Source: Verrucomicrobiales bacterium (GTDB lineage: Bacteria > Verrucomicrobiota > Verrucomicrobiia > Limisphaerales > UBA11358). Taken from it: 64,000 bases of DNA. The stretch spans positions 434,001-498,000 of the forward strand of contig JAQTQB010000002.1 of NCBI GenBank assembly GCA_028712475.1, read 5' to 3'. The position numbers and the translations under genes are program-made. Shown in pieces: positions 17,190-24,538 of the stretch (positions are counted from its first letter, which is position 1; the number at the start of each line of letters is the position of its first letter). A model generated the notes under the pieces. The model was given only the letters and a program-made list of their open reading frames with translations. It was not told the DNA's origin and did not search any database.

Positions 17190-17290
17190 GAGGAAAGCTC
17201 CAGAGGGCTGGAGCACTCCAAGACGCTTCGCGCTCGCCCGGCTTGTGGATTTTCGCGCCAGCGTCTTGGACTGCGGTAGTCCTCTACCGC
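17190..17290. repeat. Palindromic repeat element upstream of nrfH
   Basis: A composite of inverted repeats. The core arms are ccaagacgcttcgcgc (17218-17233) and gcgccagcgtcttgg (17255-17269), flanked by smaller hairpins. The gap from 17075 to 17495 otherwise holds only the pseudopilin remnant listed next. Confidence 0.65.
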
Positions 17291-17297
17291 TTTGGCT

Positions 17298-17483
17298 TTA
17301 CGGCGACAATTTTTCGCGGTGCGGCAGATGACTGGTGGCCGTCTGCAAAGACTTCCAGCGCGCCAAGGCTGCGGCGCTGGTGTCTTCAAACAGAAATTTC
17401 AGCGGCGGCGATTCGACGTGACCGTCGTAAAAGACCACGTTGGCTTTGCGGCACTTAAGTTTATGGACTTGGAAACGAAGCAA
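17298..17483 (-). pseudogene. C-terminal remnant of an H-X9-DG / prepilin-type protein
   Basis: The 61 translated residues contain 'KANVVFYDGHVE', 'LFEDTSAAALARW' and 'HREKLSP'. This is the typical end of the verrucomicrobial/planctomycete 'prepilin-type processing-associated H-X9-DG' proteins. The N-terminal methylation helix and the body are absent, so this is a decayed tail. About eight residues before HREKLSP look unlike the family, suggesting a small insertion. Confidence 0.6.
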
Positions 17484-17495
17484 AGACTTAAAATC

Positions 17496-18434
17496 TCAAG
17501 CCACCTTTTCTTCTAGCCAGCGAGAAAGCCCAGCTTCAATGACCAAATCTGCCAATTGCTGCGGTGGAATTAAGTCAACGCAGTCTGGAATTTCAGTCGA
17601 ATCCAACAAATCCTTCGTCGGTGAATGCACACAGAAAAACATCTTTTTATAGTCGCTTGGTGCATCATCTGGGAAAAATTGCGTAACGGATGCAATCAAA
17701 TCTTTCAAGGAAGCTCGCGATTTCACCTGAACTAGATATTTGTCTTGTGTGATTGGTTCACGAAGCTCTAAGTCGTAACCTTTTACTTGTTGACCTAAAA
17801 TACTCACGCGAATCCAGCCGGTATCACGAAAAACCATATCCACCAAAGTTTCGTAATCTTTCCAATGTAGTTGTTCAATCGCGTTTTTTGCAGCGACGGC
17901 TAAATGCGCGCGATGTGTGGAAATTTCTAATGCGAGTGGACTTCTATCTCCAGCCAAAACCCGTCGAAGCAATTCAGGCTCTTTGACACGACAAACAGTG
18001 CCACGAAATCCCTGTAGTTGAGCAATCTTTCCGGGCAACTCTGCCGTAACGAGGAGTTGACCCTTTAATGATTTGTCAGACCATTTCCCCTGAATATGAC
18101 GATACTTTGAAACTTGATCGGCTTCAACACCGCCAGCAACAAGTCTTCCCCACCACATTTTTGCGCCGTGGAAAGTTATCCAAATATCGTCTGGCGTTGA
18201 TTGGGTAATATCACGAAGACGATTGAAGTCTGTGGTGGCAACTTGAGGCTTGCCAGCGTGTTCAATGCGAAGCTGCTTTTCAATTTCAATCCAACTTCCG
18301 GCATTAATTTCCTCGATGCTTTGTTTTGGCCATCCAATTCGCATCAACGACTTTGAAATGGAATCTTCTTCCCAACATCCGCCGCGTCCAAGTTTGACGT
18401 AGTAGGCATTTCGAAATGTAAGATTTGGCTTCAT
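17496..18434 (-). CDS. Restriction-endonuclease-like (PD-(D/E)XK / Mrr-type) protein
   Basis: A 312-aa protein (ATG 18434). The C-terminal half has the pattern E195, D221 (GYDLEL) and Q-V-K (236-238, YLVQVKSRA), typical of PD-(D/E)xK nucleases of the Mrr type. The N-terminal half (about 1-160) is unrecognised. It is markedly AT-richer than nrfHA and purL. It lies 21 bases downstream of a duplicated purL 3' end and could belong to the same accessory insertion. A role in defence or DNA turnover is inferred only. Confidence 0.65.
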   Translation of the reverse strand: MKPNLTFRNAYYVKLGRGGCWEEDSISKSLMRIGWPKQSIEEINAGSWIEIEKQLRIEHAGKPQVATTDFNRLRDITQSTPDDIWITFHGAKMWWGRLVAGGVEADQVSKYRHIQGKWSDKSLKGQLLVTAELPGKIAQLQGFRGTVCRVKEPELLRRVLAGDRSPLALEISTHRAHLAVAAKNAIEQLHWKDYETLVDMVFRDTGWIRVSILGQQVKGYDLELREPITQDKYLVQVKSRASLKDLIASVTQFFPDDAPSDYKKMFFCVHSPTKDLLDSTEIPDCVDLIPPQQLADLVIEAGLSRWLEEKVA

Positions 18435-18454
18435 GGCTAGACATATTTTACGCC

Positions 18455-18561
18455 ATCGCACGGGCGATGCTATTCCACCATGCATCATGCAACTCGGTGA
18501 GCGGGGCGGAGAATTCACCGCTAGCGGTTTTCACCGTCAGCTTGTCGCCGCCGGGGCACAT
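18455..18561 (-). pseudogene. Duplicated purL 3' end (about 35 codons) with its own ATG
   Basis: This stretch is about 84% identical by eye to the last 100 bases of purL (19126-19228). It encodes [18 protein letters not shown]...[10 protein letters not shown] with the stop in the same place. Most differences are silent. An ATG at 18561-18559 overlaps the brnA stop codon by one base (TAATG) and is in frame, so a peptide of about 35 residues could be made. It marks the distal edge of the BrnTA insertion. Confidence 0.88.
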
Positions 18562-18782
18562 TATTTCGCCACGGCTTTTTGGCGGCGGATGATGCTAACG
18601 AGCGAGCGCAACGAATCATTCACCGTTTCAGCGTCGGGGAAAAATTTGGCCACGTCCGGTTCCAGCACCACCACGTTGGTGCCGCGCTGGTAACGCCGGG
18701 AATACTTGCCGCGCACGCCGGCGGAAAAATCGTATTCCGGCTGCATTTCTTTGGCGGCGGTTTTAGCGGTTGGCTTGCTCAT
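18561..18782 (-). CDS. brnA: BrnA-type antitoxin
   Basis: A 73-aa protein (MSKPTAKTAAKEMQPEYDF...) with 'VRGKYSRRYQRGTNVVVLEPDVAKFFPD' and a C-terminal 'VNDSLRSLVSII' helix. These are hallmarks of BrnA antitoxins, which have an RHH-like DNA-binding part. Its start lies inside the upstream brnT (20-base overlap), as usual for this module. It should neutralise BrnT and repress the operon. Its stop overlaps the ATG of the duplicated purL tail. Confidence 0.85.
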   Translation of the reverse strand: MSKPTAKTAAKEMQPEYDFSAGVRGKYSRRYQRGTNVVVLEPDVAKFFPDAETVNDSLRSLVSIIRRQKAVAK

Positions 18783-19044
18783 AGTTTTTCCTTTCGCGCC
18801 GGCTGGCCGGCCGCGCGCTGACGATGCGGATATTATCGCCCCGTTCGGTGTGGACGACAACCAGAATCCGGCCCCGATGCGACCGGCCCAAAATGATGAA
18901 CCGGTTTTCGGCCTGCGAATGTGCCGGGTCGGGAATGGTCAATGAAGCAGAGTCGCCAAACACCGTGGTTGCTTCCTGAAAACTGACTTGATGCTTGGCC
19001 ATATTGGTTCCGGCCTTGTTGGCATCCCATTCAAACGTCAGCAT
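18763..19044 (-). CDS. brnT: BrnT-type ribonuclease toxin
   Basis: A 93-aa protein starting MLTFEWDANKAGTNMAKHQVSF, the typical BrnT opening (family consensus F-WD--KA--N--KHGVSF-EA). 'RFIILGRS', 'LVVVHTERGDNIRIVSAR' and 'RERKNYE' follow, also characteristic. BrnT is a RelE-fold RNase. The gene begins about 80 bases after the purL stop and beyond a strong terminator, so it needs its own promoter, probably in the 19045-19085 gap. Confidence 0.9.
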   Translation of the reverse strand: MLTFEWDANKAGTNMAKHQVSFQEATTVFGDSASLTIPDPAHSQAENRFIILGRSHRGRILVVVHTERGDNIRIVSARPASRRERKNYEQANR

Positions 19045-19084
19045 AATGAGAGTTGAACCGACTTGCAGCTCTGGCGCAAACAAA

Positions 19085-19114
19085 AAAGCGGCTTCCGAAA
19101 ACGGAGGCCGCTTT
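19085..19114 (-). terminator. Rho-independent terminator between purL and brnT
   Basis: A 13-bp stem (aaagcggcttccg / cggaggccgcttt) with an AAAA loop. On the minus strand it is followed by a T-run. It lies 11 bases after the purL stop codon and would end the purSQL transcript. Confidence 0.88.
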
Positions 19115-19125
19115 CACTACAAAAA

Positions 19126-21657
19126 TCACGCCATCGCGCGGGCGATGCTGTTCCACCACGGGTCATGCAACTCCGTGAGCGGGGCAGAGAATTCGGCTCC
19201 GGCGGTCTTCACCGTCAGCTTGTCTCCACCGACTTTGCCGATCTGAACCGCCGGAACGCCCATGAGTTTGGCGCGTTCGACGACTTTCACGGCATCGAGC
19301 GCTTTGCAGCTAATGACGACGCGCGATTGCGTTTCGCCGAAGAGCAAGGCGTCGAGACGGATACCTTGACTTGTAGCAGCCGACGTGAGTCGGCTCTGAC
19401 TTTCCCCGGAGTTTGATTGGAGCGGACTCACGTCCGCTGCTACAGCAGAAAGATCAATCGTTGCGCCGATGAGCCTTGGCGTGTCGCGGGCGATGAGCTG
19501 GCTGATGCAGCTTTCCGCGAGCGCGACGGCGAGGCCGCCTTCGCTGCAATCGTGCGCGCTCTTCACGAGGCCGGATTGGATCAGGCCGAGGAGCGTGGTG
19601 TGCAGCGTCTTCGCGACTTCCAAGTCACAGCGCGGCGGTGAACCGTTCTTCTTTCCATGGACGACTTGCAGATACGCGCTGCCACCGAGGCCTTGCAACG
19701 GCGTGGCTTCCACCGCTTCGCCGAGCAGGATGATGGCGTCGCCTTCGTCCTTGAACCATTGCGTGGTGACGTGTTCGGGTTTCTCGATGAGTCCGACGAC
19801 GGAAATCGTGGGCGTCGGATCAATCGGCCCGGCCGGGCTTTGATTGTAGAGCGAGCAATTGCCGCCGGTGACGGGCGCGTTGAAGGCTTTGCAACCTTCC
19901 GCGAGGCCGCGCACGGATTCCTTGATCTGCCAGAACAACTCGGGCTTGAGCGGGCTGGGCATGTTGAGATTGTCCGTCGCGCCGAGCGGCAGCGCACCGG
20001 AGCAGGCGAGATTGCGGCAGGCCTCGGCCACGGCGGCTTTCGCGCCCTCGTAGGGATCAAGATAAACGTAACCGCCGTTGCAATCCACGGTCATGGCGAT
20101 GAGCTTTTCTGAAATGGTAGGGACGCGCTGCTGCGCGTCCTGGCCGAGCGGCAACTCGGCCCTACCGGAAACTTTCGCCGCGAGTTCGGCGCTCATCACG
20201 GGCAGGGAATCCGTCTTGATGCGGATGACCGCGGCGTCGCTGCCGGGCAGGACGACCGAGCCGTCGCGCACTTGATGATCGTATTGGCGATAGACCCAGT
20301 TCTTGGAAGCGATGCTCGGGAAGGCGAGCAGTTTTTTCAAAACGTCCGCAGGTGCAGTGGTGTCGGCGATGCCGTCGAGGCGGAACGCTTTCACTTCCGC
20401 GATGTAAGCGGGTTCTTTCGCCTCGCGCTGATAAACCGGTGATTCGTCGGCGATTTTCCGCGCGGGAATATCCACGACGAGTTTGCCGCCGTGACGCACC
20501 TTCATGTGGCCGGTGTCGGTGATGATGCCGATCTCGGACCACGGCAGATCCCACTTGTCGAAAATGCGTTTCACTTCCTCTTCGCGGCCCTTGTGGACGA
20601 CGATGAGCATGCGTTCCTGCGATTCCGAAAGCATGATCTCGTAACTGCTCATGTTCGGCGCGCGTTGCGGCACTTTGTCGAGTTCGATCTCGATGCCCGT
20701 GCCGGCGCGCGCGGCCATTTCACAAGTGGAACAGGTCAAACCCGCCGCGCCCATGTCCTGCATCCCGGCAACCGCGCCGGTGGCAAGGAGTTCCAGGCAA
20801 GCTTCGCACACGAGTTTTTCCATGAACGGATCGCCGACCTGCACCGCGCCGCGCTGTTGCTCGGCGGATTCCTCGGTCAAATCCTGCGACGCAAACGCCG
20901 CGCCCGCGAGCCCGTCGCGACCCGTCGCCGGGCCGACATAAAACACGGGATTGCCGACGCCCTTGGCCGCGCCGCGCGTGATTTGTTCATGGCGCAGCAC
21001 ACCGAGGCAAAAGGCGTTCACGAGCGGATTGCCTTGATAGGTCTTGTCGAAATACACCTCGCCCGCGACGGTCGGGATGCCGAAGCAATTCCCGTAATGC
21101 GCGATGCCGCTGACGACGCCGGCGAAAAGCCGGCGATTATTTTTCAACTGCGCGTCTGCCTCTCCGTTCGTAGCAGCCGACGTGAGTCGGCTCTGATCAT
21201 TCCCCGAGTCTGATTTGAGCGGACTCACGTCCGCTGCTACGTCGGGAGTGATCGGCCCGAAGCGCAGCGAGTTCACCGCACACACCGGCCGCGCGCCCAT
21301 CGTGAAGATGTCGCGCACGATGCCGCCGACGCCGGTGGTCGCGCCCTGAAACGGCTCGACCGCGCTCGGATGGTTGTGCGACTCGATCTTGAACGCTATG
21401 GCGATGCCGTCGCCGATGTCAATGATGCCGGCGTTTTCCTCGCCCGCGCCGACAAGGATTTTGGGCGACTTGGTGGGGAAGGTCTTGAGCAGCGGCTTGG
21501 TGTTTTTGTAGCTGCAATGCTCGCTCCACATCACGGAAAAGATGCCGAGCTCGGTGTAGCTCGGCGTGCGGCCGAGGATTTCCACAGCGTGGGCGTATTC
21601 TTCCGGCGTGAGGTTGTGCTTGGCAACCAATTCTGGGGTGATGGCGGATTCGGTCAT
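19126..21657 (-). CDS. purL: Phosphoribosylformylglycinamidine synthase subunit PurL
   Basis: An 843-aa small-type PurL; with PurQ and PurS it forms the FGAM synthase complex. Key pieces are [20 protein letters not shown] (about 33-52), [12 protein letters not shown] (91-102), [16 protein letters not shown] and the second AIRS half with [11 protein letters not shown]. The chosen ATG at 21657 gives [10 protein letters not shown]. It is about 100 residues longer than usual. Three in-frame palindromic repeats account for about 65 of these, near residues 140-163, 498-514 and 739-762. The motifs are intact. The 3' end is duplicated at 18455-18561. Confidence 0.96.
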   Translation of the reverse strand: MTESAITPELVAKHNLTPEEYAHAVEILGRTPSYTELGIFSVMWSEHCSYKNTKPLLKTFPTKSPKILVGAGEENAGIIDIGDGIAIAFKIESHNHPSAVEPFQGATTGVGGIVRDIFTMGARPVCAVNSLRFGPITPDVAADVSPLKSDSGNDQSRLTSAATNGEADAQLKNNRRLFAGVVSGIAHYGNCFGIPTVAGEVYFDKTYQGNPLVNAFCLGVLRHEQITRGAAKGVGNPVFYVGPATGRDGLAGAAFASQDLTEESAEQQRGAVQVGDPFMEKLVCEACLELLATGAVAGMQDMGAAGLTCSTCEMAARAGTGIEIELDKVPQRAPNMSSYEIMLSESQERMLIVVHKGREEEVKRIFDKWDLPWSEIGIITDTGHMKVRHGGKLVVDIPARKIADESPVYQREAKEPAYIAEVKAFRLDGIADTTAPADVLKKLLAFPSIASKNWVYRQYDHQVRDGSVVLPGSDAAVIRIKTDSLPVMSAELAAKVSGRAELPLGQDAQQRVPTISEKLIAMTVDCNGGYVYLDPYEGAKAAVAEACRNLACSGALPLGATDNLNMPSPLKPELFWQIKESVRGLAEGCKAFNAPVTGGNCSLYNQSPAGPIDPTPTISVVGLIEKPEHVTTQWFKDEGDAIILLGEAVEATPLQGLGGSAYLQVVHGKKNGSPPRCDLEVAKTLHTTLLGLIQSGLVKSAHDCSEGGLAVALAESCISQLIARDTPRLIGATIDLSAVAADVSPLQSNSGESQSRLTSAATSQGIRLDALLFGETQSRVVISCKALDAVKVVERAKLMGVPAVQIGKVGGDKLTVKTAGAEFSAPLTELHDPWWNSIARAMA
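19373..19443. repeat. In-frame palindromic element, family A, copy 2 in purL
   Basis: A 71-bp inverted repeat (arms gtagcagccgacgtgagtcg... and ...cgtccgctgctac) that is 64/71 identical to the copy at 21170-21240. Both are in the same orientation and reading frame. It encodes [20 protein letters not shown] plus SAAT. Confidence 0.92.
20116..20166. repeat. In-frame palindromic element, family B, in purL
   Basis: A 51-bp element, exactly 17 codons, with ends ggtaggga/...ccctacc and internal hairpins (gacgcgctgctgcgcgtc and ggccgagcggcaactcggcc). It encodes [17 protein letters not shown] in the middle of PurL. Matching GGTA(A)GGGAC ends occur in the intergenic element at 57242-57344. Confidence 0.88.
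21170..21240. repeat. In-frame palindromic element, family A, copy 1 in purL
   Basis: A 71-bp palindrome with arms gtagcagccgacgtgagtcggctc and gagcggactcacgtccgctgctac. It is translated as [20 protein letters not shown] plus SAAT at PurL residues 140-163. Confidence 0.92.
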
Positions 21658-21668
21658 GGAAAATGTTA

Positions 21669-22574
21669 TTAAATTTGAGGGAAAATACCTTGAAGCCAAT
21701 GAGTGCCGCTCTGGGTCGCTGTGAAACTCTCGAAAACTTCTTTAATCGGCACGATTGTTACTCCATCACGAATTTCTTTCTTTTCGTGATCGCAAAATAA
21801 AATCAGGTAGTCGCGCTGGCTTTCTGAATATTTTTTGAGTGCTAAGATTTTGTGTCCTGCCTTCTTAAGAATATCATGTGTGACTTGGGCAAAGATTTTT
21901 GCTCCGTCCGGCGCAAGCCCAAGTATATCCAAATCCGGCATGGTTCTGCCCACATCGCAAAGGAGACTGTCTAATTGAGGCAAATCAAATCTAGAAGCCA
22001 GTGGGCGGCGCAGAAATTCAGCACACAAAGTTTCCTGATGGGATGGTGACAACAGATCAAACGAGATTCTGGGCTTTTGCCCGGTAACGATTGCTTCTAT
22101 CAATCCTCCAGCTTTGTGCCAACGCTTGATTGTTCCTCCCCTAGGTTGAACCGCTTGAAGTAATGCATAATTGGTCGGAGATATTTCGCGACAGCATTCA
22201 AGTTTAAGAGTTTTGAGCACCACGACCGCGTTATGATTTTTAAGCCCATGTTTTTCTAGTTCCTCTGGTCGCCATTTGCCTTCACAAATCTCAATCTTGG
22301 AATTGGGATTGATTTTTCCAACCAACCAATTGTCGTGGCCGACATAATGGGCTGCTACGAAACCTCCTACAGTTGCCAAACGATTTAACGCGGACATTCC
22401 TCCTTTGCGAAAGCCTGTGTAGTCATTTGGGTCTAGGCTTTTACTGTCAACAGTCTGGTTGCTGGATTTATCCCACGGGAAATGAACAAAGAGGCGCTTC
22501 TCACGCCACATTCGCTCACGAGTGGTTTCGTCGACCGAACATCCTAGTGTATGTCTGACGAAATAGGTTTCCAT
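21669..22574 (-). CDS. Hypothetical protein (301 aa), AT-richer insertion between purQ and purL
   Basis: Starts [11 protein letters not shown] at 22574, one base after the stop of the duplicated purQ tail, and ends 11 bases before purL. The first third contains '[13 protein letters not shown]'. The C-terminal part has '[22 protein letters not shown]' and 'DYLILFCDH', alternating strands and helices that could be a nuclease-like or Rossmann-like fold, but no catalytic motif is convincing. GC content is much lower than in purL and purQ, so recent acquisition is likely. Function unknown. Confidence 0.65.
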   Translation of the reverse strand: METYFVRHTLGCSVDETTRERMWREKRLFVHFPWDKSSNQTVDSKSLDPNDYTGFRKGGMSALNRLATVGGFVAAHYVGHDNWLVGKINPNSKIEICEGKWRPEELEKHGLKNHNAVVVLKTLKLECCREISPTNYALLQAVQPRGGTIKRWHKAGGLIEAIVTGQKPRISFDLLSPSHQETLCAEFLRRPLASRFDLPQLDSLLCDVGRTMPDLDILGLAPDGAKIFAQVTHDILKKAGHKILALKKYSESQRDYLILFCDHEKKEIRDGVTIVPIKEVFESFTATQSGTHWLQGIFPQI

Positions 22575-22575
22575 A

Positions 22576-22713
22576 TTAAGCCGCTTGCGCGACAACTTTG
22601 CTCTTCAACGCGGCGAAGATGCTTTCAAAAATCCATTTGCCGTCGTCACTGCCGAGGAGCGGTTCGCAGGCGCGTTCGGGATGCGGCATCAGATTGATTT
22701 CCATTTGCTCCAT
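22576..22713 (-). pseudogene. Duplicated purQ 3' end with its own ATG (45 codons)
   Basis: Bases 22603-22692 match purQ 23347-23436 at 87/90 positions. The copy encodes LMPHPERACEPLLGSDDGKW... and stops at 22576. Seven unrelated codons (MEQMEIN) with an ATG at 22713 precede the homologous part in frame. That ATG begins one base after the stop of the HigA-like gene. It marks the distal edge of the HicAB insertion. Confidence 0.92.
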
Positions 22714-22714
22714 G

Positions 22715-22897
22715 TCAGGCGAGTTCCGCCACGTTTTCGTCCTCGTATTTCTCGATGAGGACGCCGATCACTTCCATCATGGAGGCGAGCGGATGGTTTT
22801 CATCCTCGCCCACTTCGTCCACGAGGCGGTCAAGCTGCTTCACAAGCTGGCGGTATTCGCGGTCGTTGTGCGGCAAAGTTGGTTGAACTTGTGGCAT
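22715..22897 (-). CDS. HigA-like (COG5499-type) antitoxin N-terminal fragment
   Basis: A 60-aa acidic protein (MPQVQPTLPHNDREY...). 'LDRLVDEVGEDENHPLASMMEVIGVLIEKYEDENV' closely resembles the N-terminal helical part of HigA-family antitoxins. The C-terminal helix-turn-helix found in full-length HigA is missing, so it is either truncated or a short variant. It lies 16 bases after hicB. It has no HigB partner. Confidence 0.6.
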   Translation of the reverse strand: MPQVQPTLPHNDREYRQLVKQLDRLVDEVGEDENHPLASMMEVIGVLIEKYEDENVAELA

Positions 22898-22913
22898 CGG
22901 CTGGAAAAGTATT

Positions 22914-23129
22914 TCAGGCCGCCACTTCTACTTCGCGGATTTCGCTCGGCTGCGGAATCGGTTCGCCGCGTTCGCGCATGTCTTCGATGTGCATTTCCAG
23001 CGCCTCTTTCATCAGCGCGAGCGTTTCCTGCTCAGTGTCAGCCGCCGCGACGCAGCCGGGGAAATCCGGCGCGTAGGCGCTGAAATTTTCCGGCCCGTGT
23101 TCGATGATGATGGTGTAGCGCATAGTCAT
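22914..23129 (-). CDS. hicB: HicB-type antitoxin
   Basis: A 71-aa protein (MTMRYTIIIEHGPENFSAY). 'APDFPGCVAAADTEQETLALMKEALEMHIEDM' is the classic HicB partial RNase H fold. No C-terminal DNA-binding domain is obvious, as in short HicB proteins. ATG at 23129 overlaps the hicA stop by four bases; an alternative start is at 23123. It should bind and block HicA. Confidence 0.93.
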   Translation of the reverse strand: MTMRYTIIIEHGPENFSAYAPDFPGCVAAADTEQETLALMKEALEMHIEDMRERGEPIPQPSEIREVEVAA

Positions 23130-23311
23130 TTGAGTCCTGCCTGCCGCAAGATACTGTTTAATGTTTTCGGATGCAAATCCTGTCCGGGATGTCCGGCAAT
23201 CGTCACCGTGCCGGGCTTCGTCGCATGATGATACTGGCGATGGCTGCCGCGCGTGCGCACATGAAACCAGCCGTCGTCTTCGATCTGCCGGATGATTTCC
23301 CGGATTTTCAT
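23126..23311 (-). CDS. hicA: HicA-type mRNA interferase toxin
   Basis: A 61-aa dsRBD-like toxin: MKIREIIRQIEDDGWFHVRT, then 'GSHRQYHHATKPGTVTIAGHPGQDLHPKTLNSILRQAGL'. It contains the catalytic His of the G-S-H-x-x-Y/F motif (about 23-27). It starts 8 bases after the purQ stop with no terminator between, so it would be transcribed with the pur genes. HicB follows with a four-base overlap. Confidence 0.95.
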   Translation of the reverse strand: MKIREIIRQIEDDGWFHVRTRGSHRQYHHATKPGTVTIAGHPGQDLHPKTLNSILRQAGLK

Positions 23312-23319
23312 GCAAAAAT

Positions 23320-24030
23320 TTACGCCGCTGCTGCAGCCGTCTTGTTCTTCAATGCGGCGAAGATGCTTTCAAAAATCCATTTGCCGTCGTCGCTGCCAAG
23401 GAGCGGTTCGCAGGCGCGTTCGGGATGCGGCATCAGGCCGGCCACGTTGCGCTTTTCATTGCAGACGCCGGCGATGTTTTGCAGCGCGCCGTTGGGATTT
23501 GCGCTGTCGGTCAGGTTTCCGCCAGCGTCGCAGTATTGCCAGAGGATTTGGTTGTTGGCCTTGAGCTTCGCGAGCGTTTCTTCGTCGGCAAAATAGCAGC
23601 CTTCGCCGTGGGCGATGGGCACGCGGAGAATTTTTCCCGCCGGAATCTTGCTGGTGAACGCCGAATCGTTCGTGGCGGTTTTCAGGAAAATGTTTTCGCA
23701 GTGGAATTGCAGGTCGCGATTGCGGATGAGCGCGCCGGGCAGCAGGCCGGCTTCGGTGAGCACTTGAAAGCCGTTGCAGACGCCAAGCACGACGCCGCCG
23801 TTGTCGGCGAACTGTTTCACGGCCTGCATAACGGGGCTGAATCGCGCGATCGCGCCGCAGCGCAGGTAATCGCCGTAGCTGAAACCGCCGGGCACGATGA
23901 CGCAGTCGGTGTCGCCGAGCGAAGCATCCTTGTGCCAGACGAGCCGCGCGGAATGGCCGAGCAGGCGGACGGCGTGGACGGCGTCCTGGTCACAGTTGCT
24001 GGCGGGGAATTGGAGGACGGAGAAATTCAT
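23320..24030 (-). CDS. purQ: Phosphoribosylformylglycinamidine synthase subunit PurQ (glutaminase)
   Basis: A 236-aa class I glutamine amidotransferase supplying ammonia to PurL. The nucleophile Cys lies in GVCNGFQVLTEAG (about 84-96), with 'PGGFSYGDYLRCGAIA' near the start. The catalytic His/Glu are in MPHPERA near the C-terminus. Start ATG 24030 gives MNFSVLQFPASNCDQDA, the usual start. The last 90 bases or so are duplicated at 22603-22692. Confidence 0.96.
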   Translation of the reverse strand: MNFSVLQFPASNCDQDAVHAVRLLGHSARLVWHKDASLGDTDCVIVPGGFSYGDYLRCGAIARFSPVMQAVKQFADNGGVVLGVCNGFQVLTEAGLLPGALIRNRDLQFHCENIFLKTATNDSAFTSKIPAGKILRVPIAHGEGCYFADEETLAKLKANNQILWQYCDAGGNLTDSANPNGALQNIAGVCNEKRNVAGLMPHPERACEPLLGSDDGKWIFESIFAALKNKTAAAAA

Positions 24031-24040
24031 TTTTGTTTTG

Positions 24041-24112
24041 AACAACAAAGACGCAAAGACACAAAGTTAAAACAGATTTTTACTTCTTCGCGCCTTGGCG
24101 TCTTGGTTGTTA
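24041..24112. repeat. CACCAAG-type inverted repeat between purS and purQ
   Basis: The left arm (aacaacaaagacgcaaagacacaaag) and right arm (cttcgcgccttggcgtcttggttgtt) are largely complementary. The right arm ends in the purS stop codon. Its position suggests a transcript-folding element, but no T-run makes it a classical terminator. Confidence 0.7.
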
Positions 24113-24352
24113 TTCAATCTCCAGTTTGTAATCTTCAATCACCGGGTTGCTCAACAGCTTGAAGGCTGCGTCATTCAACGCTTTGCTCGCCGCCGCCTTG
24201 TCCGTGCCGGGCGCGAGATCAATCTCGATGTATTTGCCGATATGGACGCCGGTGACGCCGGTGTAGCCCATGTGTTCGAGGGCGGTCTGGACGGTTTTTC
24301 CCTGCGGATCCAGAACGGCCTTTTTTGGGGTGATGATGATTTTTGCTTTCAT
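24110..24352 (-). CDS. purS: Phosphoribosylformylglycinamidine synthase subunit PurS
   Basis: An 80-aa protein (MKAKIIITPKKAVLDPQGKT). 'VQTALEHMGYTGVTGVHIGKYIEI' and 'LLSNPVIEDYKLEIE' are typical of PurS, the small scaffold subunit of FGAM synthase. It is first in the purS-purQ-purL order on the minus strand. The start is placed by family alignment, as the open frame extends further upstream. Confidence 0.93.
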   Translation of the reverse strand: MKAKIIITPKKAVLDPQGKTVQTALEHMGYTGVTGVHIGKYIEIDLAPGTDKAAASKALNDAAFKLLSNPVIEDYKLEIE

Positions 24353-24538
24353 TCGCGCGACGAAAAATTTTGCAGAAAAATTCCGGCGGAAGCGAGCCAA
24401 AAAGTTCCGGACAAAAGGTTGAAACCCGGCTGAAGTGAATTCCACTCATCCTTAAGCCCCGATTATTTCATGCAATTTGCCCGGCTAAAGGCAGAAGCAG
24501 GATTGAATTCCGCCGCCGTTTGCGCGAAAGTTGCGCCC

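Noticed and set aside
15050..17458. Long open frame on the plus strand (about 800 codons) opposite nrfA and nrfH
   Set aside because: It is antisense to the heme-motif genes, whose protein families are certain. High GC leaves the opposite strand open. Its translation shows no family features.
19373..21240. Insertion sequence or MITE with a transposase nearby
   Set aside because: The palindromes are 51-80 bp, translated in frame, and no transposase or clear target-site duplication is visible. They are kept as repeats only.
18434..22713. A single integrative element covering the whole pur region
   Set aside because: The two duplications involve different host genes with native purL in between and there is no integrase, so two separate insertions fit better.
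22715..22897. Complete HigBA module
   Set aside because: Only a HigA-like N-terminal part is present; no HigB toxin frame or helix-turn-helix domain is found.
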